A stretch of DNA of 64,000 bases. Origin: Candidatus Paracaedibacteraceae bacterium (lineage in GTDB: Bacteria > Pseudomonadota > Alphaproteobacteria > Paracaedibacterales > Paracaedibacteraceae). Every line of letters begins with the position of its first letter. Position 1 is the first letter of the stretch. Made by a program: the position numbers and the translations under genes. Of the stretch, positions 16,062-24,180 are shown piece by piece. Location of the stretch: NCBI GenBank assembly GCA_019636035.1, contig JAHBYI010000002.1, forward strand, positions 1-64,000. Reading direction: 5' to 3'. Under the pieces are notes generated by a model. It ran no database searches. It saw nothing but the letters and a program-made list of their open reading frames with translations, and was not told the origin of the DNA.

Positions 16062-17594
16062 TTAGTTTAAAGAATCAGCCATATAGGCATAACTGTTTGT
16101 TTGTCTGTTAATGAGGTTTGTCACATTACTGACGATCCTTATACGATCATATATCGGCAGTTCTGCTATGAAAGGTTTTGATTTTAGGAACACCTCCATA
16201 TAATAATGAGGCATTTCACCTAAACTGCTCAGTAACCAGTGTAAGCAATCAGCAGTAGATGATTCTGCTCTGAAGAACTGGGAGAACGAGTAATGGGTTA
16301 GCATGGATGCCCGCAAATATTCTATTTGCTTACCATAAAATTCTGGAAAATGCTGCCTCAGTACATTAATCCTTTCGGGGGTCATGGTTGATAGAGCACG
16401 AATTACATCGATGTGTGCTGATTGACTTTTTTTTGGAATGGGGCAATTTTTAAAGAATGCACCAATAGCGTTGATTGTTTGTGGAGTCAGTGTCAATAAG
16501 ACTTTGATAATTACGGCTCTATCATTATTAGGAAGAAATAAAGAGCCGCGGTTAACATAGACAGACCTGGCAATGTCTTCCAGCATTGCAGGGTTAACCA
16601 TCATGGCACCATCCAGAATAGTTAACCGTTCATTGGTGCTCATTCCCGGGGTATAGAGTTTTTTTAATCCCCCATTATAGATATCCTCAAAAGACGGGTA
16701 GTCAATATCCAGAATTTGTAAGATGAGATCACTGGGCAAAGGGCGCATCTTTCTCAAAGGAGCCAGATATTGCAGGAGTTTTTTATAATTAGGAATCATA
16801 GCGCGATCAACAAAACGTAATCTTTGGATAACGGGTACAGTCAATCGAAAATTAAGGTCAGCCATGTAACATGTGACTTTTTCAATGTCATGTTCTGAGA
16901 AATCTTTCAATTCTTCTAAGGCACGGTTTATTTCTTGGTAGTATAAGACATTATGAGAAATAAGAGAAATAATTCGAGGCAGATAGGGAATCAGGATGGC
17001 GAACCGATCACTGGAACAAAATACATCCCAGAAACCATCTTGGCATTTCCTCAGGCTCAAAAGTCCAACTAAATTCCTAGTGCTGATGAACGATAACGGT
17101 AAAATTGGATTCCTATCAGCGGTGAAGAATTTTTGTAGAGCCTCGTTGCCGTGATGATAGCTCTGCCAGAAGTTTAACGTTTGTGTTGCCTTCGGAATAA
17201 AGAGGGCAGCAAAATGAGGGTCGTCAATTAAAGTGTAAAATCTTTGATTCACAAACCGCATTGATAAGTATTCATCATAAGTAATATTTGCAAAAATATG
17301 ACGATAAATATCGTGTGGTAAATCTAAAATATGGTGTCCTTGGATGGCTAGGTGTCTGCCTAAAATCCTTGGGCGCAGAGTTGGAACTTTGTCATCTTGT
17401 TCATCAACGTAAACATAGTGTGCCGGGCGTTTTTCCGGAACAGGAGGCGGGCAGAATCGTTTAGCAGCAGGGGCAATCTCATCCAAGTCAGAGTTTGATT
17501 GGCGTTTAGAAGATGTAGAGGGGGCTAAAAAATCATCTGCGGCCTCTACATTAAAAAGAAATACAAAAGCAGATATAAACTTAAAATAACTCAT
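16062..17594 (-). CDS. Secreted F-box-like protein, candidate host-directed effector
   Basis: A 510-residue protein with a signal peptide (1-18, ending VEA). A proline-rich linker follows with KR at 30-31 and APAAKRF at 41-47, which resembles short nuclear import signals. Residues about 87-127 (DLPHDIYRHIF...LSMRFVNQRFYTLIDD) match the F-box pattern: LP..I...IF, then a helix with V/N/R...LI. F-box domains recruit target proteins to SKP1-cullin ubiquitin ligases, which exist only in eukaryotes. The remaining 380 residues are helical with Pro/Leu-rich repeated blocks (RLRFVDR..., LRKMRPLPSDLILQILDIDYP) and might form a target-binding solenoid. It is the only minus-strand gene between LOG and TrmN6, followed by no clear terminator. 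The F-box call is by eye; the route out of the cell is unknown. Confidence 0.75.
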   Translation of the reverse strand: MSYFKFISAFVFLFNVEAADDFLAPSTSSKRQSNSDLDEIAPAAKRFCPPPVPEKRPAHYVYVDEQDDKVPTLRPRILGRHLAIQGHHILDLPHDIYRHIFANITYDEYLSMRFVNQRFYTLIDDPHFAALFIPKATQTLNFWQSYHHGNEALQKFFTADRNPILPLSFISTRNLVGLLSLRKCQDGFWDVFCSSDRFAILIPYLPRIISLISHNVLYYQEINRALEELKDFSEHDIEKVTCYMADLNFRLTVPVIQRLRFVDRAMIPNYKKLLQYLAPLRKMRPLPSDLILQILDIDYPSFEDIYNGGLKKLYTPGMSTNERLTILDGAMMVNPAMLEDIARSVYVNRGSLFLPNNDRAVIIKVLLTLTPQTINAIGAFFKNCPIPKKSQSAHIDVIRALSTMTPERINVLRQHFPEFYGKQIEYLRASMLTHYSFSQFFRAESSTADCLHWLLSSLGEMPHYYMEVFLKSKPFIAELPIYDRIRIVSNVTNLINRQTNSYAYMADSLN

Positions 17595-17628
17595 AGCAAT
17601 GATTCGCTCATTAAAAAATTTGAATGCT

Positions 17629-17643
17629 TATCTATGATAGATA
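17629..17643. promoter_or_regulatory. 15-bp inverted repeat upstream of the F-box gene
   Basis: TATCTATGATAGATA has two perfect 7-bp arms around one base and lies 35-49 bp before the F-box protein start codon. It could be a regulator site; the surroundings are AT-rich, so chance is possible. Confidence 0.3.
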
Positions 17644-17697
17644 TGAAGTATTACTTATGAATTCAATAGAATTATTATCGTTTTTTATTATCTAAAC

Positions 17698-18456
17698 TTA
17701 AAACGTCAGTCCGACACCGTTCCTGAGGATATTCTCGGCCGCGTCGGTATATCGACCGTCGGGAAGATGAAGCATCAACCCTTGAGACAGTGTTGTTGTC
17801 CCGTGGGTTGATTTACGGCCACGAACGATAACGCGTTTTGCCGGTTTACCGGGGCCCGGCCATAGGGGGAATATAACAATATCCCCCATTTTTCCATGGA
17901 AATAAGATAGGATCTCGTGGATTCTGTCAGCACGATGAATAAAGGTTATCGTTCCTTTTGGTCGTGCCATTAACAAGGCAAAACGCGCCCATTGCTCAAG
18001 GGAAACATGACCTTCTGTATGGGATGCCTGTTTGTGGGGTGTGGCACTGATGTTGGCTTTGTGGTCTTCGAGATAGGGCGGGTTAGCCATAACATGGGCG
18101 AATGTTCCGGCCGCCAGGCGTGGGGGTGGTTGAAGTAAATCCCCCCATAAAACTTCGATGCGGCCACGCATATTATTCATCAAGATATTATCTGATGCTA
18201 AGCGTATATTGGGCCATTGGATTTCAAGCCCGACGATTTTTGCTTGGGGGACACGGTTAGCCAGGCACAACGCTGCGGCTCCGACACCTGTTCCAATATC
18301 GAGAACCGTTTCTTCGCCCTGAACCGGAATGCTGGCTGCTAAGAAAATGGGATCGATGGCCACGCGATAACCTTGAGCCGGTTGCCTGAGGGTCAGGCGT
18401 CCCCCTAAGAGGGCATCATCTGTTGTTTCGAAAGAATTATTTGGATTTGTTTGCAT
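17698..18456 (-). CDS. TrmN6-like tRNA/rRNA adenine N6-methyltransferase
   Basis: A 252-residue class I SAM-dependent methyltransferase of the TrmN6/YfiC type, which methylates N6 of A37 in tRNA-Val. Motif I DIGTGVGAA is at 53-61 and the N6-adenine motif NPPY at 125-128. The family opening DDALLGGRLTLRQPAQGYR is clear. Alphaproteobacterial homologues are often annotated only as methyltransferases, so the exact nucleotide target is inferred. It is divergent from the polyprenyl synthase gene with about 74 bp between the starts. Confidence 0.88.
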   Translation of the reverse strand: MQTNPNNSFETTDDALLGGRLTLRQPAQGYRVAIDPIFLAASIPVQGEETVLDIGTGVGAAALCLANRVPQAKIVGLEIQWPNIRLASDNILMNNMRGRIEVLWGDLLQPPPRLAAGTFAHVMANPPYLEDHKANISATPHKQASHTEGHVSLEQWARFALLMARPKGTITFIHRADRIHEILSYFHGKMGDIVIFPLWPGPGKPAKRVIVRGRKSTHGTTTLSQGLMLHLPDGRYTDAAENILRNGVGLTF

Positions 18457-18530
18457 TTTATGCTTTGTATTCGAGGTCAGAGGGGTTAAAACTATATATA
18501 CAGAGTTTCTCTCACATTACTATACCATCA

Positions 18531-19532
18531 ATGACTCACTTAGCACTACAGGAAAATAACCCGGATATCAATGATCAGTTGCAGTTGCTTGTTGCTGATG
18601 GCATGAGTCAGGTTGATCGATTAATTGATGAGTACTTAAAAAGCGACATTCCCCTTATAGAGCAAATTGCCAAGCACATTATCTATTCAGGTGGTAAGCG
18701 ACTGCGGCCATCCTTGGTTGTTTTGGCGTCGCTGACTTATGGTGATGTTTCTGCGGCAACTGTTGCTCTGGCTGCTGCTGTCGAGTTCATTCATACAGCA
18801 ACACTGCTGCATGATGATGTTATTGACGAATCAGATATGCGTCGGGGCAAAAATTCCGCTCATAAGATCTGGGGGAATACAGCAGCTATTCTGGTTGGTG
18901 ACTATTTATTTGCCCGGGCTTTTGAATTGATGGTCAAGACAGGGAATCTTCATGTTTTAGATATCTTGTCAAAAACCTCAGCAATCATAACAGCAGGTGA
19001 GGTGCGACAGCTTGTTGAATCTCATTCTTTGGATTTGACCGTTGAATCCTGCCTTGAAATCATGGGGGCAAAGACTTCTGCATTGTTCGGGGCTGCCTGC
19101 CAGGCCGGTTCACTCGTTGCCGGAGCGTCAATTGAACAAGCACAATCGATGTATACGTATGGTTATAACCTGGGGCTGATTTTCCAGATATCGGATGATA
19201 TCCTGGATTATTGTTCACAGGATACGTCCCGCGGAAAGGTTCCCGGGGATGATTTTCGTGAAGGTAAAATTACCCTACCTTTGGTTTATGCTTACCGGGA
19301 TGCCTCTGATGATGATCGTGAACTCATTCATCGAACCTTTGTTGAGTCTGATCAGTGTGCCGGTGATTTTGAAGCCGTTCGAACAATGATCAATCGGAAT
19401 CAAGGTTTCGAGACATCACGCCAGCTAGCTGAAAATCTTATTGTCTTGGCGAAACAAGAAATTAGGCTGGTTGATAGAAACAAGGACTTACTTGTGGGAT
19501 TACTGGATGAGTGCTTAAACAGGTATAAATAA
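18531..19532 (+). CDS. ispB: Octaprenyl (long-chain polyprenyl) diphosphate synthase
   Basis: A 333-residue trans-prenyltransferase that extends farnesyl diphosphate with IPP to make the side chain of ubiquinone. The first aspartate-rich motif is HDDVIDESD (near residues 94-102) and the second SDDILDY (near 221-227). GGKRLRPSL for substrate binding lies near residue 54. The ATG at 18531 is chosen because the family starts there; an open frame continues upstream. No Shine-Dalgarno sequence is seen, so the message may have a very short leader. Confidence 0.94.
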   Translation: MTHLALQENNPDINDQLQLLVADGMSQVDRLIDEYLKSDIPLIEQIAKHIIYSGGKRLRPSLVVLASLTYGDVSAATVALAAAVEFIHTATLLHDDVIDESDMRRGKNSAHKIWGNTAAILVGDYLFARAFELMVKTGNLHVLDILSKTSAIITAGEVRQLVESHSLDLTVESCLEIMGAKTSALFGAACQAGSLVAGASIEQAQSMYTYGYNLGLIFQISDDILDYCSQDTSRGKVPGDDFREGKITLPLVYAYRDASDDDRELIHRTFVESDQCAGDFEAVRTMINRNQGFETSRQLAENLIVLAKQEIRLVDRNKDLLVGLLDECLNRYK

Positions 19533-19561
19533 CCCGGTTATAATCCTCTTGCTATGATCTC

Positions 19562-19578
19562 TACGTATTTTATACGTA
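19562..19578. promoter_or_regulatory. 17-bp palindromic operator candidate, copy 2
   Basis: Identical to the perfect palindrome at 300-316 (TACGTATTTTATACGTA). It lies 121 bp upstream of the first ATG of the LuxR-type gene, with a TTGACT -35-like hexamer at 19605-19610 between them. Confidence 0.55.
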
Positions 19579-19699
19579 TTGCTAAAAATTCAGAAAACAG
19601 CTATTTGACTGTCAATAGCATGATAAATTCTATCGTATTTTTTTTCTTGAAAATTTATCTATTATGCTTATTTTTATGGTGTAAGTAGTAGGAGCCGTT

Positions 19700-20518
19700 A
19701 TGAACAATAAGCAGGCCTGGGATTTTTACTAGGGGACGAAAGACCATTTTGAGACGATCACGACCCCATTAATGAATATGGGATTTAAGGATTTTGGGTA
19801 TTGGCGGATCTTTGATGATGGCAGTTATCTTGCTTGGGCAAATGATGATCAATTCATGGCAACCTATTTTGACAAGGTTAGAGTCCAGGGATCTTTCTTT
19901 TTAAAGAGGCTTCATGAAATTCCTGACGATAAATTATGTTTTATTCTCGATGATTATATTTTGAAGTCTGTCCCTGAAGCTGATCTTATTGTCAATCTCG
20001 TCTTTGAGTATGGCATTTGGAATACAATGGTCATGATGGTTCCCAGTGCCCATGGATATGTCGATTGTTATGATTTTATTTTGCCGCCAGACAAACAAAA
20101 TACATCTGAGTTTTTTCTGACACATTTATCTTATTTGGAAAAGTATCGTGATTATTTTCAATCTAATGTCACTAAGATATCTGGATTTGATCAGTTTGAT
20201 AATCGTGGAAAATTTCATGATGAATTTAATTTGAAGAGAAATATCGCTGAAAATCATCCTGTTTTAAAAATGGAACAGTTTTTGTCTCGTATTATGCTGG
20301 AGAAAGAATTACAGCTGATAAATGGGGGACGTGATGTATTGTTGACCTTACGGGAACAAGAATGCTTGTCTTTGTTGCTTGAGCATAAGTCAGCCAAGGA
20401 AATTGCAAAAGATATGGGAGTATCTTATCGAACGGTCGAGACATACTTGCATAATATGCGTCGTAAAGCTGGCGTTACAACCAAAAGCGGTTTGATTCAG
20501 ATGGTAAAATCCCATTGA
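19700..20518 (+). pseudogene. LuxR-type regulator interrupted by an early TAG
   Basis: The frame opens with ATG at 19700 behind GGAG at a good distance, then meets TAG at 19730-19732 (codon 11), and stays open in the same frame to 20518. Downstream codons continue a regulator-like sequence (GTKDHFETITTPL, then GFKDFGYWRIFDDGSY), so the stop sits inside the coding region. Translation from the ATG at 19772 would give 248 residues but has no ribosome-binding site. The C-terminal LuxR/FixJ helix-turn-helix is intact: LTLREQECLSLLLEH followed by SAKEIAKDMGVSYRTVETYLHNMRRK. The N-terminal domain lacks the WxxxY pattern of acyl-homoserine-lactone receptors and resembles regulators seen in protist symbionts (recall, not checked). 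It may be a pseudogene, a shortened active protein, or an amber-readthrough gene. Confidence 0.7.
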
Positions 20519-20584
20519 TCCGGTGATTATAAATTTTGTTTTATTAAGTTTTTACAAAGTTATCTTTGTTATTCTGGCCTTATT

Positions 20585-22009
20585 ATGAAGGCAGTTTTGA
20601 TTTTGTATTTTCTTATCGTTAACCTTGGTCATAGCCGTCCTCCTGTTGATGGTTTTCTGGGGATATCGGCTCATGTCAAAGAGGGATTAGAGCAATATGA
20701 TCCGTCATATGCTGTCATGTGGTTGAATTCCGGTTTTATAACGGGGTTATGTTACCATGGTTATGGCCAGTTAAGTGAAGATCCTCAGATACGTGAAACA
20801 CAATTGCTGATGATGAACCCTAGTGTGCGCAACGCGTTTGACAAGCACAATAAGCTGCACAACTCTATATTAACTCGATATCAAGTTGCTACACGGGAAG
20901 GTGCTGTTCATAGAATTCGAGCAAGCCTTGAGTATTTCAATAAATTATTGCGTAAGATTAATCTTTGGTTTATCCATCGTTTTTACCCAATCTCATCACA
21001 GTTTCCCGTTATGAATAGCTCTGATAATCTTGTTTTAGTTCCGGAAGAAATACAGAACTTGTATAAGGATATTAGCCAGCTTTATCCTTTTCCGGATAAG
21101 CACAAGGTAATCATGCGTTATCGGACTGTTGTTGAAAATTATTGTAATCAACTGGAAGATGACCTTGAGGAAATCAGGAATGATTTTACGGATGTCCCTC
21201 AAAGTTATTTGGCTGCTTATGTTCAACTGTTTTTTGTTGCTCATATGGGGGGAGTCGTTATTCCTAATGATCGGCATTGGCACCCTATTGGTGACCTGAC
21301 TAAAGATCCAGAACTTACTGCATTGAACAAACTTTTGGGATTGTTGATCCATTTTAATGATTCCGAGATTTCCGATGATGAGCTAAAACGTAATCTTTAT
21401 ACGGTATTTAATGGTTTTAGAGACTGGTCTTTGACGAATGCCAATGCCAGGAAGTATATAAAAAATACTAAACCATCTTCTAAGTCTGAAGAGCTCAAGC
21501 AATATAATAGAGAGATCGATACCATTGTTGATATTATTGTAAAGGCCAGCCTTGAGCAAAAACAACAAAATAGCCTGAGACAGGTCAATAGGAATGTTTA
21601 TCCGCAAAACATGCTTGTTACTGTATTGTTGGCTTATGTCTGGGAAAAAATATCAGATGTTGGTGCGTTGTCTAAACTTTCAAGTCTGATTGATCAACAA
21701 GATCATACGAAACGAAAGCAAGGTTATTCACCTGATGAAATTGTTGTTTTTGGTTCTCAAATCCTGCAAAAGAATTCCTTGATTATCCCTTCTGTCAGTT
21801 ATCGAGGAGGTGTCCAGGCACATCGTCCATTAAGTGGCGAAGATCCTCAAAAATCACCATCCTTCTTTGATTGCGGGGAAACGTCCATTTATAATTTCAT
21901 TCGTACTATGATTGCACCATCTGTGGATCCTATTACAGAAATGCCGCCCATTATAACGCAATCATCAGAGTCTACTTTGAGGAAGGAATGTCCCATCAAT
22001 GAGTGCTAG
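20585..22009 (+). CDS. Secreted protein of unknown function (474 aa)
   Basis: Not recognised. Residues 1-17 (MKAVLILYFLIVNLGHS) form a signal peptide. The mature part is mostly helical, with charged stretches around residues 195-215 (EDDLEEIRNDF) and 310-330. The C-terminal region has FFDCGETSIYNFIRTMI (near 430), where a Cys-Gly-Glu next to aromatic residues could be an active or metal site. I recall similar DCGE-type stretches in hypothetical proteins of intracellular bacteria, but this is unverified. It follows the interrupted LuxR gene by 66 bp in the same direction with no terminator between, so they may be co-transcribed. No clear Shine-Dalgarno sequence precedes the ATG. The 3' end overlaps the converging small gene by 14 bp. 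Confidence 0.75.
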   Translation: MKAVLILYFLIVNLGHSRPPVDGFLGISAHVKEGLEQYDPSYAVMWLNSGFITGLCYHGYGQLSEDPQIRETQLLMMNPSVRNAFDKHNKLHNSILTRYQVATREGAVHRIRASLEYFNKLLRKINLWFIHRFYPISSQFPVMNSSDNLVLVPEEIQNLYKDISQLYPFPDKHKVIMRYRTVVENYCNQLEDDLEEIRNDFTDVPQSYLAAYVQLFFVAHMGGVVIPNDRHWHPIGDLTKDPELTALNKLLGLLIHFNDSEISDDELKRNLYTVFNGFRDWSLTNANARKYIKNTKPSSKSEELKQYNREIDTIVDIIVKASLEQKQQNSLRQVNRNVYPQNMLVTVLLAYVWEKISDVGALSKLSSLIDQQDHTKRKQGYSPDEIVVFGSQILQKNSLIIPSVSYRGGVQAHRPLSGEDPQKSPSFFDCGETSIYNFIRTMIAPSVDPITEMPPIITQSSESTLRKECPINEC

Positions 22010-22202
22010 GCGGATCGCTAGCCGGAAAACTGTCTTTAACCATATCATCAATCTGTTGTTCGCTCATATTCTCTCGCATTTTCTCGTCTGCATGAACTTG
22101 GTCAACAGGCATAGGGGGGGGGAGAATGCTTTCCTCCCTTTGTAGGTGCATCATCATTGTGTTGATGATGCTTTTTACTGTAGTGGTAATACCTTTGGTC
22201 AT
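21996..22202 (-). CDS. Small conserved protein with SFPASDPP tail
   Basis: A 68-residue protein whose C-terminus DDMVKDSFPASDPPSTH carries the SFPASDPP motif found in many short bacterial proteins of unknown function. The N-terminus is basic and helical, the middle proline- and methionine-rich. It may be stress-related: the next gene upstream on this strand encodes a Dps-like protein. The gene's 3' end overlaps the secreted-protein gene convergently. Confidence 0.7.
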   Translation of the reverse strand: MTKGITTTVKSIINTMMMHLQREESILPPPMPVDQVHADEKMRENMSEQQIDDMVKDSFPASDPPSTH

Positions 22203-22229
22203 GGCACTATCCTGTGTGTTTTCTGGTCA

Positions 22230-22247
22230 ACAGGGTAAAATCCCTGT
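22230..22247. other. Small hairpin between the SFPASDPP and Dps-like genes
   Basis: ACAGGG (22230-22235) pairs with CCCTGT (22242-22247) around TAAAAT. No T-tract follows on the minus strand, so terminator function is doubtful. Confidence 0.3.
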
Positions 22248-22274
22248 CCTCTAAATCCAGCTAAATAACCGTCC

Positions 22275-22294
22275 ATTTAACCTTGATACAGCTA
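22275..22294. repeat. Short degenerate repeat, copy 2
   Basis: ATTTAACCTTGATACAGCTA matches 15332-15351 with one mismatch. It lies between two minus-strand genes. Confidence 0.45.
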
Positions 22295-22326
22295 TATCAA
22301 ACTTAACTGAAACGACTATAAGTCTG

Positions 22327-22713
22327 TTAACTCAGGCGTTTCAAACGGAACAGCAACTGCTGAATGGTTTCTTGCACATCGTCAATAATAGATTGTGAAA
22401 AAGACTCAGGGAACAGCTCTTTGCGTGCCTTTTCCACATGAGCATAAAAAAGATCAACATGCGCAACGTAATCCTTGGGGCACACTGTTTCAGGGATGAC
22501 GATGTTCAATGTACCATTTAGGGCAATGCTGGTTTCTGTCAAGCGGTCGGTAATCTCTGTGAGTGTATCAATGGCTTGATCTAGTGAAATATGGGCTGCG
22601 TAGCTGCCAGAGCCTGTGATTGACCAATGAATCAGTTTTAACGAAAGGCGGAAAGAAATCAGTTCGCCTAAAAAGATAGCTTCACTTGTCTTATTTGGTT
22701 TAGATGTTGTCAT
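22327..22713 (-). CDS. Dps/ferritin-like small protein
   Basis: A 128-residue helical protein. Residues around 25-60 (LKLIHWSITGSGSYAAHISLDQ, then DTLTEITDRLTE) follow the Dps pattern HW.v.G..f...H...d.l...l.e..D.laE, with the histidine, tryptophan and glutamate of the ferroxidase region in place. The chain is shorter than true Dps (about 160) and lacks the usual second half, so it may be a DUF-level relative of the ferritin-like superfamily. SD-like GGAG lies about 7 bases before the ATG. Function in iron storage or DNA protection is inferred. Confidence 0.65.
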   Translation of the reverse strand: MTTSKPNKTSEAIFLGELISFRLSLKLIHWSITGSGSYAAHISLDQAIDTLTEITDRLTETSIALNGTLNIVIPETVCPKDYVAHVDLFYAHVEKARKELFPESFSQSIIDDVQETIQQLLFRLKRLS

Positions 22714-22952
22714 TGTTTTACTCTCCTCTGTTTATGGCACTTGATAAGAATGAAGTGCGCGCGCGATTACGCTTTATCCTTTGTATTTTAAACACAATCC
22801 TGCTCCAATTACATTGGATAATTTTAACTTTATTTTATCGTAACGAGTCGCGATGATCCTGTCAAAATCTTGGCAATTTGAAATGATGTGTAGAAAATCA
22901 CAATGGTAATTTTTTAAGATTGACGATGAAAGGGTGAACCCTACAGAATCTG

Positions 22953-23028
22953 TGGTGCCGGTTGTCGGACTTGAACCAACGACCTACTGATTACAAATCA
23001 GTTGCTCTACCAGCTGAGCTAAACCGGC
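22953..23028 (-). tRNA. tRNA-Thr (TGT)
   Basis: The reverse complement folds as a cloverleaf: acceptor GCCGGTT / AACCGGC, A discriminator and encoded CCA. The D arm has AGCTCAGCTGGTAGAGC, the anticodon stem-loop CTGATTTGTAATCAG gives TGT (Thr), and the T arm has GGTTCAAGTCC. Length is 76 nt. Confidence 0.96.
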
Positions 23029-23083
23029 TAATGAAGATAGTTCTATTCTTATCAGAACCATCTTGATTATTGCAAGATATTTT

Positions 23084-24169
23084 TTACGGCGATACTGTCT
23101 TCACATGATCGAATCTCGACCAAACGCCGTCTTGTCCGTGCCAATCTCCTTGTGTTGCTGCTTTGGAATATTCTGTGGCGCGATTTTCAAAAAAGTTTGT
23201 ATGCTCAACACCGTTGAGAACAAGGGGGAGCCACGGCAAAGGGTGATCCTTTAGCTGTTGGTGATCTGTTCCATCATAGGAGAAATAACCATAAAGCGGT
23301 GGCAGTTTGAGTTGAACCAGTCGCCAATCGCAGATATAGCGAATATACTGTTGCATATCAACGAGTTTGAGTCCATTGATGTCACCAAGGCTAAAGGCAA
23401 GTTCAATGAATCGATCCTCAAGAGATACAATTGTTTTTGCCACGTCAATAATATCGTCTTTGACAGATTTTGTCAGGGTTCCTGTTTCCTTGCCCCATTC
23501 ATGATAGAGGCGGATCATGCTCTCGCAATGCAAACTTTCATCCCTGACAGACCAGGAGACAACCTGTCCCATGCCTTTCATTTTGTTAAAGCGTGGAAAA
23601 TTCATGAGCATGGCAAAGCTGGCAAATAAACTCAACCCCTCAGTAAAGGCTCCGAACATGGCCAGTGTCCGTGTGACATCTGCACAGGTTTTTGTGCCAA
23701 AACTGTGCATATAGTCTGTTTTGGCTGTCATGGCTGAATATTCCTTAAAAGCCGAGAATTCTGTTTTTGGCATGCCTAATGTTTTCAAGAGGAGGGCATA
23801 CGCATCGATATGAACCGTTTCCATATTAGTAAAAGCGGCCATCATCATTTGAATTTCCAAAGGTTGGAAAATTGGGATGTAGCGTTTGAAATAGTTATCG
23901 CTGACTTCGATGTCGGACTGGGTAAAAAAGCGAAAGATCTGTGTCAAGAGGTGATGTTCTTCCGGGGTTAATCGATCTGATCCCCAATCTTTGAGATCTT
24001 CACCCAAGGGGATTTCCTCACCGATCCAATGAATTTGTTGTTGTTTTTTCCAAGCTTGATAAGCCCAGCTGTATCGATCAATATCATAGGTTCCTGTTGA
24101 TTCTAGCAGTCCAACTTGGCCTGTGTTGATGAGATCAAAGGGGTTTTTTGAACTAAGATTAAAGGGCAT
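23084..24169 (-). CDS. nrdB: Ribonucleotide reductase class Ia small subunit
   Basis: The R2 subunit (361 aa) houses the diiron-tyrosyl radical cofactor used by NrdA to reduce ribonucleotides aerobically. Iron-ligand helices are visible in FTNMETVHIDAY (ExxH) and SVRDESLHCESM (ExxH). The start at 24169 (MPFNLSSKNPFDL) has GGAG six bases upstream and is preferred over the in-frame ATG at 24199. The coding region overlaps the nrdA stop, so the two subunits are translated together. Confidence 0.95.
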   Translation of the reverse strand: MPFNLSSKNPFDLINTGQVGLLESTGTYDIDRYSWAYQAWKKQQQIHWIGEEIPLGEDLKDWGSDRLTPEEHHLLTQIFRFFTQSDIEVSDNYFKRYIPIFQPLEIQMMMAAFTNMETVHIDAYALLLKTLGMPKTEFSAFKEYSAMTAKTDYMHSFGTKTCADVTRTLAMFGAFTEGLSLFASFAMLMNFPRFNKMKGMGQVVSWSVRDESLHCESMIRLYHEWGKETGTLTKSVKDDIIDVAKTIVSLEDRFIELAFSLGDINGLKLVDMQQYIRYICDWRLVQLKLPPLYGYFSYDGTDHQQLKDHPLPWLPLVLNGVEHTNFFENRATEYSKAATQGDWHGQDGVWSRFDHVKTVSP

Positions 24170-24180
24170 GGGGGACTCCG

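Noticed and set aside
19700..20518. Acyl-homoserine-lactone receptor
   Set aside because: The N-terminal domain lacks the WxxxY and following D/P pattern of the autoinducer-binding domain, and no luxI-type synthase gene is in the window.
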